From Humulus lupulus (lineage: Eukaryota > Streptophyta > Magnoliopsida > Rosales > Cannabaceae): a DNA stretch of 64,000 bases. How positions within the stretch are numbered: position 1 is the stretch's first letter; each line of letters opens with the position of its first letter. Shown piece after piece: positions 21,812-33,576 of the stretch. The notes under the pieces are model-generated. The model saw only the letters and a program-made list of their open reading frames with translations. It ran no database searches and was not told the DNA's origin. Made by a program: the position numbers and the translations under genes. The DNA lies in NCBI RefSeq assembly GCF_963169125.1, contig NC_084794.1, positions 225,429,409 through 225,493,408 of the forward strand. The letters run 5' to 3'.

Positions 21812-24800
21812 ATGCAAGATCCATGGGGATGTGAAAGGCCAATCGACGATGACCTGCTGGCGCAACTTCTTGAAGACAAAGAACAACAATCGTTGCTAAT
21901 CCGAGAAATTCCTTTCTCTCGCAACCCTTCAAAAAATCCCTTGACCAGGCCGCAAAACATGGGCCAAGTAAAATCGACTGCCCAGAAAAAGAAATTAACC
22001 AACCCTTTAAAAAATCAGCTTGCTTCTCAGGCTGAAATTCCTTCGACGAGCGGTCGAGCCGAAAACACTCATCCCGAAATCCAAACACAGGCCCAACCCC
22101 GGGACGTCCTTCGACCAGACGTCGAATGGTACGTTGCTCCTCCTAGACAAATTACTGCTAGGATGCTAACTAATTACCTCATGAAGTACGGACTTCCTGG
22201 GGCAACTTTATTCAAACCCACCAATGACCAGCGGGCAAACCCGCCTGGCGGCGCCTTCAGCACCTGGTCGAGATACCATATTGAGGCAGGAGCAATCTTG
22301 CCTCTTCATCCTTTTTTCCAGGGTGTGGCCAATTATTTCGGGGTCGCTCCTTTCCAAATAACTCCAAACGGGTACAGAATGCTTTCTGCTCTCTATATCC
22401 TATATAGCCATAAAAAGTTGCCTATCCCTATGCCACATGAGATCAACTACCTGTTCGATCTTAAATCCAACCCCAACCAAGACAACACGGGGTTTTTTCA
22501 TTTCTCTCACCAGGAATCGACTCGCATCTTCCTGAGTGAGACTACCTACAAGTCCAATGTAGGAAAGTACTTCCAGGAGTACTTTTTAACTACTGATCTG
22601 GTTGCCAAAATCCTAGCCTTCACCCAATGAGGTAATTTCTTTATTCTTTGGTCGTTTATTTCTTTTTATTATATCTGCATCCTCCTTAGAAAATTAGTAC
22701 TCATTATGTCCATGGCAACGACCAGCTCCTACTCCAGAAATGGAGATTCAAGCAACATCCCTGGCCAACATGACCCGGCGTAGAGAAAAGCGTCAAAGAG
22801 CTGGTCACTGAAGCCAACCTAAGGCTGGTCGGTCTTCTGGCACCTCACCAGGATGTGAGGGAATCAACGGCAGGGAGTGCCACTGGTGAAGAAGTTCCCG
22901 AGCAGCACCAAGACGTGTCACAACCTCTAAGGAGGATGACAACTGGGGTGACAATCAGGGAACCTTCCAGCACCCCGCGAGCAGAAACTCCCCCTGCCCC
23001 TTTGGGAAAGGGAAAAAAGAAAGTTTCCGAACAACTTGCACCCATCGAAGAGTTTTCAGATGAGAACGGTACTGTCTTCTCACTCTTAGACAGTTTGCCC
23101 ATTCCTTGTCATTTATTTGACGGGGACGGTGACTTTAAGTACACACCCAATTTAAATTCAAATTTCTTCCAGGCAGTGAGTGAGTGTAGCAGTAGTTTAG
23201 TAAGTAATGTAGCGACCAATAGTTATAGCTTGGGTATTTTACTTATAATTTCCTTGTTCTCTTTTTCAACTCCATCTATACATATCTTCTAAGTGCTCAC
23301 AATGTTTCCTTACTTGCAGATATGTCATTTGAAGATATGTTTGACCGCTATAGCGCACCTGCTGCTCCTTCGAGTAAGAAGAAGGATAGCAAGCGACATC
23401 ATGGAGAGAGCAGCAAGGCTCCTTCTACCAAAAAGGCCCAGACTGGGGATCCTTCAGCAGTCGCTCCCTCAGCTGCTCCCTCAAGAGAAACAACGCCCCC
23501 TCTGTCTCCACTTGACCAGACGTCTCCACCTGCACCAGTCGACCAGAATCCTACCCCTCTAGCACCTGCCCACCAGACACGTCACGATCAACCTGGAGAT
23601 GTCCTGACAAGCACTGTTGTCAGCTCAGCCAAAGAGAGAATATACAAACTCTCAAAGCACAAACGCAGCCGAGAGGCCATCATCGGCACAGACTCCATGT
23701 AGGCTGATCAGATAATAAATCGAGCACTGAGCGAGATAGCCAGTGTAAGTTGCTTTCTATTGCTGAGCTTTATTTATTTTACTTAGTCATTTTCTTCCAT
23801 CATCTTATCTCTTTATCTGATCGTAGGGAATGCTGACTATGACTGCCGGTTGGCGCTGCACGGGGACTTTGGTCACCAAGAACAAAGAATCTGACGCCAA
23901 GCATAATGAGGAGGTCAAGGTGCTCGAGGGGAAAAACGCTGAACTGCTCGGGAAAAACACTGAACTGCTCGAGCAAAACTCCAAGCTGGCCGCAAAGCTT
24001 CAACAGTATCAGACTACCCTGACCAAAGCCAATGAAGACAAAGAGAAGTTTAGGGAGTGTGCTAAACTTAACTTTCAAGAGGCCAAACAGCTCGAGACTG
24101 AGCTGATCGCAAGCAGAAAGGAGACTGAGGAGCTGGAGGGGCGTGTCAAGGAGCTCGAGGAGACTACTGCTAGCAACTTGGAGAGGTATAGGGGAGCCAC
24201 CTTCCATTACTTTTATGAGCCGTGGTCAGCTCAGCCAAAGAGAGAATATACAAACTCTCAAAGCACAAATGCAGCTGAGAGGCCATCAGGCACAAACTCC
24301 ATGGAGGCCGATCAGAAAATAAACCGAGCACTGAACAAGATAGCCAGTGTAAGTTGCTTTCTATTGCTGAGCTTTATTTATTTTACTTAGTCATTTTCTG
24401 CCAGCATCTTATCTCTTTATTTGATCGTAGGGAATGCTGACTATGACTGCCGACTGGTGCTGCATGGGGGCTTTGGTCAGCCAGACCAAAGAATCTGATG
24501 CTAAGCATACTGAGGAGGTCAAGGTGCTTGAGGGGAAAAACACTGAACTGCTCGAGCAAAACTCCAAGCTGGCCGCAGAGCTTCAACAATATCAGACTAC
24601 CCTGACCAAAGCCAATGAAGACAAAGAGAAGTTTAGGGAGTGTGCTAAACTTAACTTTCAAGAGGCCAAATAGTTTGAGGATGAGCTGATCGCAAGCAGA
24701 AAGGAGACTGAGGAGCTGGAGGGGCGTGTCAAGGAGCTCGAGGAGACTAATGCTAGCAACTTGGAGAGGTATAGGGGAGCCACCTTCCATTGCTTTTATG

Positions 24801-25018
24801 AGTTCTGGAAGCATAATCGTGGGACCAACTTCAATTATCTTTCTGAGCGCCTGAGGCAAACTGAAATAGACCGGTGCACTGCTCGCCCGGAGGAAGAAGA
24901 GAGAGCCAACATTCTTGCCTTCCCAGAAATCTCCCTAGCCACAGGAATTGAAGGTGCGGAAAATGAAGTTGGAACCACCGTTGACCAGGAAAATCCTGAA
25001 GACCCTCATGCCTTGTAG
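21812..25018 (+). CDS. Element D antisense ORF (Transposase_28 / putative gypsy-type domain), multi-exon
   Basis: Encoded opposite to D's gag-pol, between integrase and LTR, as in other Tat elements. The first exon (21812-22630) starts MQDPWGCERPIDDDLLAQLL and carries the gypsy-associated domain at roughly residues 140-240 (EAGAILPLHPFFQGVANYFG, then APFQITPNGYRMLSALYIL). Later exon-like stretches are 22855-23110; 23322-23752 (S/P/T-rich, MSFEDMFDRY start after TTACTTGCAG); a coiled coil at 23830-24230; its duplicate at 24434-24830; and a C-terminus ending at 25018. A GTAAGT to ATCGTAG intron is visible at 23750-23826 and again in the second copy. In-frame stops at 22628, 23701 and 24671 suggest decay or imperfect exon choice. 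The function of this protein is not established; despite the Pfam name it is not a known transposase. Confidence 0.65.
23619..24830 (+). repeat. 606-bp tandem duplication of an intron plus coiled-coil exon
   Basis: GTCAGCTCAGCCAAAGAGAG starts at 23619 and again at 24225. The two units are co-linear over intron, splice sites and the MLTMTA...LEGKN...LLEQNSKLAA coiled-coil exon, with scattered substitutions and one 21-bp unit missing from the second copy. The result would be two consecutive coiled-coil segments in the antisense protein. Confidence 0.88.
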
Positions 25019-25689
25019 TATTTTGTTTTTCTTTAATTTTATCTCGTAGTCAAGACAATTTACATTTTTATTGCTGCACATGCAGCTTTTCTTTTAATAG
25101 ACAATTACATCCGAGCAGTAACTACTCGTGGTGTAAAGGGATTCATTTTTGATATTATAATACTTGCCTTTTATTATAACGTCTGTTCGCATGACTGAAC
25201 TTAGCATAGTACTTTGGTTTGATTTCACAAAATAATTTTTTTTTGAAAAATACTCTAAGTACCCTAGCATGCTTTCACTTATTTTGCTCGTGTGTTTACA
25301 TACCTTTTGATATTCTTTGCTTACCAAATACCTTACATGCCCCCCAAGTGATTGAGGAGCTTTAGGTCCTTGGTCACTTGCCTTGACTAGGACCTGTTCG
25401 AACATTTCTGCTCGAAATAAATACTTATAAAAATGAAAATATAGCAAAACAACACGCGTAATGAGCAAATACTTGTAATAAATACAATAGTTGGCAAGAT
25501 TGATTGACTGCGCATAGTCCCTTTTATTTCTCGTAATAGATGGACAAATCGTGTTTGTACGAGTGATCAATAAAATGATCTTACACTTATAAGCGATTAG
25601 TCACAAAAAATGACTAACCCTTGTTCATAAACTTGTAAAAAGTAAAATTAATACAAGCCAATTCTTTAAGAAGAATTGTTTATTGATAG

Positions 25690-26640
25690 TACTTGCGCAG
25701 GTGTTCTCCATTTAAGCGGGCAAGTTTGTAAGTGCCTGGATGGAGGACTTCTTCGATTTGGTATAGTCCTTCCCAGTTAGGTCCAAGTACCCCGGTGGCT
25801 TGGTCGCGGGTGATAAGGTAGACTCTTCTAAGGACTAGATCTCCCACATTAAATTTCCTTTCACGTACTTTAGAATTGAAATATTAGGCGACCTTTTGCT
25901 GGTAAGCTGCTACTCGAAGTTGGGCTTGTTCACGTTTCTTGTTGATCGAGTCCAATGATTCCATCAATAACTGACTGTTGGCATTTTGATCGTATGATAT
26001 CTGTCGATGCGATGTCGGATCTAATTCAACAGGCAGCATAGCCTTATATCCATAAGCTAGGGAAAATGGAGTATGGCCGGTTGCTGTTCGATGGGATGTT
26101 CTGTACGACCAGAGGACTTCAGGCAACTGCTTTGGCCATGCCCCCTTTGCTTCCTCAAGCCTTTTCTTCAGAGTATCCTTCAGTGTTTTATTGACAGCCT
26201 CGACTTGCCCATTTTCCTGTGGGTGAGCAATTGAAGAAAAGCTTTTGAGAATGCCATGCCGCTCACAAAAATCCATGAATAGATCACTATCAAATTGCGT
26301 GTCGTTGTCTAAGACGATTTTTCTTGGCAATCCATAGTGACACACAATGTTCTTGACCACAAAATCTAGCACTTTCTTGGCACTTTCTTGGCACTTTCTT
26401 GGTTGTTATGGTTGCAAGTGGCTCAGCTTCGGCCCACTTCGTGAAGTAATCAACAGCCACCACAACGTATTTGACGCCGCCTTTCCCTGTGGGAAAAGAT
26501 CCAATTAGGTCTATACCCCATATTGCGAATGGCCACAGACTTTGCATCTGCTTTAGCTCATTAGAGACTGTTCGCGGAATCTTGGAGAATCTCTTGCACT
26601 TGTCGCATTTTCGAACAAATTCCATCGAGTCTTCGTTCAT
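25690..26640 (-). pseudogene. Element D integrase, frameshifted
   Basis: Read leftward. The zinc-binding part ends CDKCKRFSKIPR, followed by the first catalytic aspartate in IWGIDLIGSFP. The frame is then broken by three copies of an 11-bp unit at 26369-26401. The rest continues with the second aspartate in IVLDNDTQFDS and the glutamate in HPQENGQVEAVNK, then WSYRTSHRTATGHTPFSLAYG. The C-terminal part (25690-25880) has VGDLVLRRV and LGPNWEGLYQIEEV after one further stop near 25870. All three catalytic acidic residues remain, so the loss of function is due to frame breaks. Confidence 0.88.
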
Positions 26641-26663
26641 TGTTGGCCAGAAGTATCCTTGTC

Positions 26664-27545
26664 TTAGGATCTTTTTTGATAAACTCTGCCCCCAGCGTGG
26701 TCCCCAAAAAAGCCTTCATGGATCTCTCTCATCAATTTTTTGGCCTTTTCTTTTGAAATACACATGAGGAGTGGCATAGAGTATCCTCTTCGGTACAGAA
26801 TTCCGTTGACCAGGATGAACTTAGCAGCCTGTCGCTGAAGAGTCCTGGCTTTGTTTCTGTCCGTCGGTAACACACCATGCGTCAAGTACTCAATGAAAGG
26901 TGTCATCCATGTATCCACTGCCTGAATCACCAGAGAGGTTTCTTCTACTTGGATGCTTGGTGCGGACAACCGATCAACATGTACTATATTTAGTGTGTCA
27001 GCGTCCTTGGTACTTGCTAACTTGGCCAAAGCATCAACGTTCGAGTTATGATCATGAGGTCCTTGTTGGAGAGTATACTTTTCAAATTGTGCCAACAAAT
27101 CTTTTGCTTTATTCAAGTAGGCAACCATCTTTAGACCTCGGGCCTGATATTCTCCAATGATTTGATTAACCACCAACTAAGAGTCACTGTAGATTTCGAG
27201 TGACTTTATGTTCTTGTCTCTGGCTAATCATAACCCTAGGAGCAGTGCTTCATACTCTGCTTCATTGTTGGAGACCATGAAGTCGAATCTGATTGCACAG
27301 TGGAATCGATGTCCTTCAGGCGTCACCAAAATCACTCCGACTCCAGCGTGGTGTCCATTAGAATAACCGTCTGTGAACAACTTCTAAGAGGGAGTCTGGC
27401 TTTGAGGTTCAGGCTCTTTTGTCTGCTCGCTGTCTAGAAGCCCAGTGAGCTTTGCGATGAATTCGGCTAGAGCTTATCCTTTTACTGCTGCTCGTAGTAA
27501 GTAAGAGATTTCAAACTGCCCAAGTTCCACCACCCACTTTAATAA
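26664..27545 (-). pseudogene. Element D second RNase H (archaeal-type) and linker
   Basis: From right to left: the tail of the first RNase H (WVVELGQFEISYLLRAAVKG), a linker, then the second RNase H with LFTDGYSNGHHAGVGVIL, SNNEAEYEALLLGL and YSDS before LVVNQIIGEYQARGLKM, and finally NVDALAKLAS. This second, archaeal-type RNase H marks the Tat lineage. Stops occur near 27475, 27390, 27225 and 27177; the last replaces the residue after YSDS. The rest of the frame to 26664 leads into the integrase linker. Confidence 0.82.
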
Positions 27546-28946
27546 TCAGCCTGCGACTTCTGGCTTCTGCAGAATTTGCCGTAGAGGTTTGTCGGTTAAA
27601 ACTGTGATTGGGTGAGCTTGGAAGTATGGCCACAACTTTCTGGAGGCTAAAATTAGGCAATAGGCTAATTTTTCAATAGGAGGATACCGTAGCTCCGCTC
27701 CTATTAGCCTTTTGCTTACATAATAGATGACTTTTTGCACATTCTCCTCCTCTCTTACCAAGACAGCACTAGCAGCGTATTCGGTGACCGCCAAATATAT
27801 GAACAAAGTTTCCTTTTCAATCGACTTAGATAGGACCGGCGGTTGCGACATATGCGTCTTTGAAGCTTGAAAAGCCTGTTCGCACTCCTCCATCCATTCA
27901 AATTTCTTGTTGCCTCTAAGTAGATTAAAGAACAGGACGCACTTGTTTGTCGATTTGGAGATAAATCTACTTAGAGCAGCAATCCTTCCGGTCAAACTTT
28001 GAACATCTTTGATCTTCGTTGGAGATTTCATACCGATCAGGGCCTTGATCTTCTCGGGATGAGCTTCAATTCCTCGCGAGTTTACTATAAATCCCAAGAA
28101 TTTCCTTGATCCAACTCCGAAGGAACACTTGAGGGAATTTAGCTTCATCTGATATTTATTCAAGACATTGAAGCATTCTTGCAAGTCTCCTATGTGTCCT
28201 TCTGCCTTCTTCGACTTAACCAACATGTCATGAACATATAATTCGATGTTGGTACTGATCAACTCCTTGAACATGTGATTGACTAGTCGCTGGTAAGTCG
28301 CACCAGTATTTTTCAAACCGAAGAGCATTACTTTGTAGCAGTAAAGCCCTGTCTCAATCCGAAAGCTAGTGTGATCCTCATCAGGTGGGTGCATACTGAT
28401 CTGATTGTACCCAGAGTATGCATCCATGAATGACAGGATCTCGTGTCCTACAGGGGCATCGACCAGCTGGTCGATTCTCGGGAGTGAGAAATAATCTTTT
28501 AGGCAGGCTTTATTGAGGTTTGTGAAATCTATGCACGTTCTCCATTTGCCATTCAGCTTGGGTACTAGTACGGGATTAGAGACCCACGATGGATAAAATG
28601 CTACCCTGATGAATATGTTCTCCTTTACCTTCTTGACTTCTTCCTTCAAGGCTTTTGATCTATCTTTGTCGAGCAGCCTTCTTTTTTGTTGTACTGGTGG
28701 AAAAGTTTTGTCTATATTCAAGACATGGATGATAACTGCGAGGTCTAATCCAACCATGTCTTTATGCGACCAGGAAAAGACTTCCTGGTTCTTCTTCAAA
28801 AATTCTACCAGTTTTTGTTTGGTTGTTGTCTCTAAGTTTTTACCGACTTTCACAACCCTGGTCGGATCTACTTCATCAAGTTGGACCTCTTCAAGGTCCT
28901 CAATGGGTCCTACTTCTTCATCAAAATCCCCAAAGTGAGGATCCAA
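27546..28946 (-). pseudogene. Element D reverse transcriptase and first RNase H
   Basis: An open 466-codon stretch. The acidic linker (FGDFDEEVGPIEDLEEVQLD) is followed by the RT domain (KLNGKWRTCIDFTNLNKACLK, then FMDAYSGYNQI). The catalytic box reads YVHD at 28227-28238 (complement), where YVDD is expected. RNase H follows with FIYLAVTEYAASAVLV, in which the first catalytic aspartate is not obvious, and ends VLTDKPLRQIL. The frame is long and open, but the D-to-H change should abolish polymerase activity. RT and RNase H would act inside the particle on element RNA. Confidence 0.88.
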
Positions 28947-29580
28947 GTTCGTATCCTCACTTTGGGAAACACCCTATTTGGTGACACAATCACCTAAATG
29001 GGCTTGTACTTCATTGGTCGTCTGCAGCTCTTTTCCGGCGATTTCCCTCGATCCACCTTTCTTTGCCTTAGATATCGGGGAGTTTTAGCACTCCCTCGCT
29101 TCTCGTTGATTTACCAATACGCATCCTACCCCTGCGTCAGTTGGGAATTTCATGACAAGGTGCCAAACCGAGGTAACAGATCGCAGGTCGACCAGAATAG
29201 GCCTTCAAATTACAACATTATACATGGAAGGACAATAAACTACTATAAAAGTAGTGAGTAATGTCATATTCGCGAGCGCAGTTCCTGCCGTAACTGGGAG
29301 CCTAATCGACCTTGTTGGCGCGAGTCCTTCGCCAGAAAAACCATAATATGGTTTGGTTGCACGACTCCAGGTCTTTGACGGACAACTTCATCCTCTCTAG
29401 TGAAGACTTATACAAGATCTTGACTGAGCTCCCCGTGTCCACCAACACCCTCTTAACCACATGTTTGCAATCTAGACGTCAACGACTAGCGGATTTGAAT
29501 GTGGGAATCGTATGTGCTGAGCGTCGTCTTTGGATAAGGTTCTCAACTCTTCCTCTGTTCGCTAGCGCCTAGCCGGTCAA
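28947..29580 (-). pseudogene. Element D aspartic protease region, degenerate
   Basis: Read leftward in shifting frames: DDAQHIRFPHSNPLVVDV, then VLVDTGSSVKILYKSSLERM with an intact DTG, then a frameshift and LAPTRSIRLPVTAGTALANMT. A VWHLVMKFPTDAGVG stretch and REAREC follow, leading into the RT linker. Several stops interrupt. The order matches Tat protease. It is preceded directly by a Gag remnant with no capsid domain. Confidence 0.7.
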
Positions 29581-29599
29581 AAACGTTATGATGTCTGGG

Positions 29600-30511
29600 C
29601 TGCCCCTCAGCTCCTTGGCTCATAGGCCTATTTTCTCTTGGTGGGGGGTTCCTATCCCCACCTCTTTCCTCATGCCTTTGACCAGCATTCGTCCTGTCGG
29701 AATCAGCCTCATTATAGTCATGGCTGTTCTTAAACTACGACCGACTATAGCGTGACCGGCTGGTCATGCTATTTCCTCCTCTACCTGGCATCTCCCGAGC
29801 GTCAGGGGGAGGCCTGCGTTGGTCAGTGGGTCCCCGTGCATTATTATGCCGTGGGGGTCCCCTGACCGCAGAGCTTGACTTGACGTGCCTTTTGTTAGCA
29901 GAAGGACGTTGCCCCCTACTCGGTGGATTTGGCTCATTGGTCCCTGGGCGTCTAGGGCTTCGAGGAGGCTGCCCAACCCTATTCTGCCTCTGGCGCTGGG
30001 GATTGCCTTGACCAGCTTGAGAAGGTGGCTGCTGTTTAGGATCCTGAATTAGGATGTCCTGCTGAGCAGCAGGCGGTTGCTTCGGCCTTTGAGGGCTTCC
30101 TAGCTGAAGCGGAGGACTCGGATTTGGGGCCCGTTGCGGTGGTGCATTTGGTGGCTGATCTGGTTGAGAAGCCGGTGTAGCCTGTCCCCTAGCCAACTAA
30201 ATGGCTGCTTCTAAAGCGGCTGTGGCATCTCTCTGCCAGCAGTCCAGGTCTGCCTGCCGCTCATTCATCTCCTGACACTGACGCTCGATTTCCCTCTGTT
30301 GTTGCGCCAAGGTCTCCGCCGCATTCTCTTGATTGGCCTTCAGATTGGCCAACTCATCCTGCAACACACTTAGTGTTGTCCTCAACGTTTCAGAGTCCAT
30401 TTCTTCCTCCTCAAAATCCAAGTGTGGCTCATTTTCAGCCACATTTGGAGGAGGAGGTTGAGTGGATGCAGCGCCAGAAGTCTGTCCAGCTCTCTTGGAT
30501 ATCTTTGCCAT
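29600..30511 (-). pseudogene. Element D gag, N-terminal part only
   Basis: ATG at 30511 (MAKISKRAGQTSGAAST), 27 bases inward from the primer site. The first 104 codons contain a coiled coil (LSVLQDELANLKANQENA) and end at a TAG at 30197. The frame reopens into a P/Q/R-rich, strongly basic region (30196-29735). Translation continues to a VFDRLG motif near 29580 and then jumps straight to the protease approach. The Retrotrans_gag capsid and the zinc-knuckle-like part are absent, so an internal deletion of gag is inferred. Confidence 0.75.
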
Positions 30512-30537
30512 TTGATCTTCTTAAAGTTCTTAATTAA

Positions 30538-30556
30538 GCTCTCAATGAAAGCACCA
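30538..30556 (-). other. Element D primer-binding site
   Basis: In element orientation the LTR end GGGTCAACA is followed by TTC and TGGTGCTTTCATTGAGAG, a primer-site form seen in Tat-lineage elements. It confirms that the right LTR is the 5' LTR. Confidence 0.75.
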
Positions 30557-30559
30557 GAA

Positions 30560-31167
30560 TGTTGACCCTTGATTTGGCCAATGACACGGAGTCAAAATAG
30601 CGACAGAAAATGAGGTGAAAATAAGAAGAAAATCAAATGAAAAGTAAATAACACAAAAGATTTATAGTGGTTCGGCCCCAATGAGATGGTAATGACCTAC
30701 ATCCACTTAGTGTTCTTATTGATATTGAATCCCTCTAATGTGATCAAAGAACTAGGCATCTTGAGTTTCATAAGTCTTAGGAAGATTACAATTTCGGTGG
30801 ATAATCACACTATGCTTTTCTCTCTGAATACAAAGATTAAAAGTTCAAAAGTCTAGAAGTCCCTTCCTTGAGCCCTCCTCTTCTTATTTATAAGCTCAAG
30901 AGGGTTACATGGGCCGATGGGCCTTAATTACAATTAATATCAACATATCAAGGTAATAAAAGGAAACATTATCAATGTAATTATTACAAGATTACGTATC
31001 CCAAAGGAAGTAAATGAGAGTATGCGACCAGACTAGTCGCACCTCATCAAGAGACTTGATGAATCAATTATTATCTGGTCGATGGTGGAACAGGACCTCT
31101 TCACTCGAAACCGCCACGTGTAAGAAAATCTTGCCACGTCATCGTGAGCCATTTTTTTGGATAAACA
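30560..31167 (-). repeat. Element D 5' LTR
   Basis: 608 bp, intact. It matches the left LTR apart from scattered substitutions and small indels; for example the left copy has an extra CAGCCACGTG-containing stretch near 20900. TCTTATTTATA near 30885 is the likely TATA region on the minus strand. Confidence 0.9.
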
Positions 31168-32053
31168 GAAGTATGGGGGCCTTTGTAGTGAGAACGACAT
31201 ACTTGATTCAGCTGTCCTCCATACAAGCACAATTGTTAAGGCCCATTTACCTGATCTTGACTTAATTGTATAGGTTCATTATATTAGTTAAACCTAAATA
31301 TTGATTAGCAACAAATTAATTCTAAATTAATTGAATTTGTTTCAATGTGACACTTTAGAATTAATAAGAAAGTATAGGACTTTGGTTTTAAAAATTCTAA
31401 TTTTTTCAATTTTTTGGTAAACCATAGTCATTAATTTTCTAAAAATAAATAATAAATTTTTTTAATTTTATAATGAGCTTATTTTAAGAATTATATTCAA
31501 TCTCCACCGTTGGTTTAACAACGTCAATAACTTAATGGGGTCTCGAGACGCTTTGATTCGTCCCCCCACGGAAGGTGTTCCTTAGTTATTTTGACAAGGT
31601 TAGATTTCGAAAGATAGATAATTATAGGTCAAATTCTACTAGACTCACCCCTACGGTGACTACTAGGACTAAATCTATGATTATCGAAACTGTGGGTCTA
31701 GCTCATAAAATAAGAGATTTTGATTTATTATTTTGATCGAATAGTAGGTTGTTAATAATGGTGTCTATTATTAAATGAGTTTACAACTCTATTTAACTAG
31801 TGGTATTTTTGACTCTTGCCAACCAGGACAAGGATCTCATAGATTAGTTAAAAACCTAAAGAAATAGAGATATGACTGTTTTTATTATTTTTTCTCATAT
31901 CTTACATATTTTTGGTATATATTGTGCTATTTCTTGAAATTTGTGTGAATAGGAGTTTTATTGAGAAAAAGTGATTGATTTCTATTTTATTGATAATTTG
32001 TAGTTTTAAGTTAAGTAGTGTCTTTGTCTACTCCCATCCTTTCTCAACTTTTG
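31168..32053 (+). other. Element C leader, second part
   Basis: Starts with the duplicated GAAGT, then the GGGGGCCTTTGTAGTGAGAA block (31176 onward) shared with B's leader. The rest, up to the gag ATG at 32054, is AT-rich, with no open frame that looks coding. Confidence 0.6.
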
Positions 32054-32625
32054 ATGGAGAAACTCACTGGAGAAAACTTCCTTAATTGGAATAAGAATAT
32101 CAACATAGAGTTGATTGGTGACAACTCAAGTTCGTCATGATTGAGGAATCCCCAGAATGAGCACCTTGTCTGCACGTTCGTGATGGCACCATAAATGCTT
32201 GGATAGGACTGTCTCCGCACATACGTGATGACACCGTGAATGCTTGAATGGCACCATGTATGCACATTCGTGATCAACTAAACTATGGTCTGACGCAGCT
32301 CATGAATGAGCTTCAAATTTTTGAGCCTATCATGGGTGGACCTAGTAAGGGAGGAGAAAATAAGACTACTACTGCTATTGCTGATCTAGCTAAGGCTGAA
32401 GCTAACCAAGCTTCGTCTTCGAAAGCTAGAAACAAGAGGAAAGGTGGACAAAACAACAACTCCAAGCTTGCAAAGGCTGCAAAGACGATTGCAAAACCAA
32501 GTACACAGACGCCTAAGGGGAAGAACAAGAAAAACAAGAAAGGTAAAGTTAAGCGTTTTCACTACAAAGAGAAGGGGCATTGGAAACAAGATTGCCCCAA
32601 GTTTCTAGCAGTGAAAAAAATGTAA
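32054..32625 (+). pseudogene. Element C gag, internally deleted
   Basis: ATG at 32054 gives MEKLTGENFLNWNKNINIE, the standard start of a copia Gag. After about 20 codons the frame is replaced by about 130 bp of CACATACGTGATG-like repeats. It resumes at about 32275 with LNYGLTQLMNELQIFE, a basic lysine/asparagine-rich stretch, and a damaged zinc knuckle: RFHYKEKGHWKQDCP, where the first two cysteines have been replaced. Most of the capsid region is missing. Confidence 0.8.
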
Positions 32626-32628
32626 TGA

Positions 32629-33571
32629 TTATAGTTCATTTATCTTGGAAACATGTGTTTTAGAGAATGATAAATTTGTTTGAATTATTGATTCTAGATC
32701 TACCAACCATGTTTGCAACTCTTTACAGCTTCTTAAATCGCGAGAGGAAGTGGACGAAGGAGGGTTAAAGCTTAGAGTTGGGAACGGAGCGTTCATTGCA
32801 GTCCAAGCTAGAAGAATAGCTCGTCTGAAGTTCGGAAATAATTGCTTAATTTTAAATGATGTATTTTTTATTCCGGATTCTAGTATAAATTTAATTTCAG
32901 TTTCCATGTTGCAATTATAACGATTTGTTATGAATTTCACAAGTTTTAATATATCTATTTCTTTCAATGGATCACAATTGTGTATTGCATGTTTGGAAAA
33001 CGGGCTTTATATTCAGCGACCTAACGAACCCCTCGCTCTTAACAATGATTTATTCAAAGAAGCTAAACCTAGGACCAATAAATGTCAAAAGACTGATAAC
33101 GATAATATGACGTATATATGGCACTTGAGACTAGGTCACATTGGCTATGATAGGATTCAAAGACTTACAAAGGACGACCCTTTAAGGGAACTCACCTTAG
33201 GTGAATTACTTGTCTGTGAATCTTGTCTAGAAGGCAAACTGATCAAGCATCCATTCTCTGCAAAGGGTGACAGGGCCCAAGAATCACTTGGACTTGTGCA
33301 TTCAGATGTTTGCGGACCTTTGAATGTACAAGACAGGGGTGGTTTTCAGTATTTTGTCACTTTCATTGACGATTACTGTAGATAGTCATGTCTTTACCTA
33401 ATGCACAAGAATCAAAAACATTTTCAAAGTTTTAGGAATTCCTAGCGATGGTTCAGAACCAATTAGGTAAAATGTTAAAGATCTTGCGATTTGATAGAGG
33501 TGGAGAATATTTGGATATGCAGTTCTAAGATCATTTAACTGAACTTGGGATTTTATCACAACTTACTGCCC
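32629..33571 (+). pseudogene. Element C protease, pre-integrase and integrase N-terminus
   Basis: The protease remnant reads IIDSRSTNHVCNS where a D-S/T-G box is expected. The GAG-pre-integrase domain follows (TYIWHLRLGHIGYDRIQRL, then CESCLEGKLIKHPF), with its H/C zinc ligands in place. The integrase core begins LGLVHSDVCGPLNV, includes FVTFIDDYCR, and stops at 33384; the frame reappears as LKILRFDRGGEYLD. Stops are present at about 32682, 32918 and 33384. The reading is cut at 33571 by the solo LTR and resumes at 35493. Confidence 0.82.
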
Positions 33572-33576
33572 CAGGT

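Larger units (their letters stand above)
19139..31167 (-). mobile_element. Element D: Tat-lineage Ty3/gypsy with antisense ORF
   Basis: Minus-strand element with LTRs at 19139-20957 (3' LTR, split by F) and 30560-31167 (5' LTR), and target duplication GAAGT at 19134-19138 and 31168-31172. From right to left: LTR, primer site, partial gag, protease, RT-RNase H, a second RNase H, integrase, then a plus-strand ORF, and the LTR. A dual RNase H and an antisense ORF downstream of pol are hallmarks of the Tat lineage. The pol frame is broken in several places and the Gag capsid is missing. Confidence 0.92.

Noticed and set aside
21812..22630. A DNA transposase gene (from the name of the matching family)
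   Set aside because: The domain is the antisense ORF of Tat retrotransposons. No DDE or hAT catalytic pattern is visible and it sits inside D.
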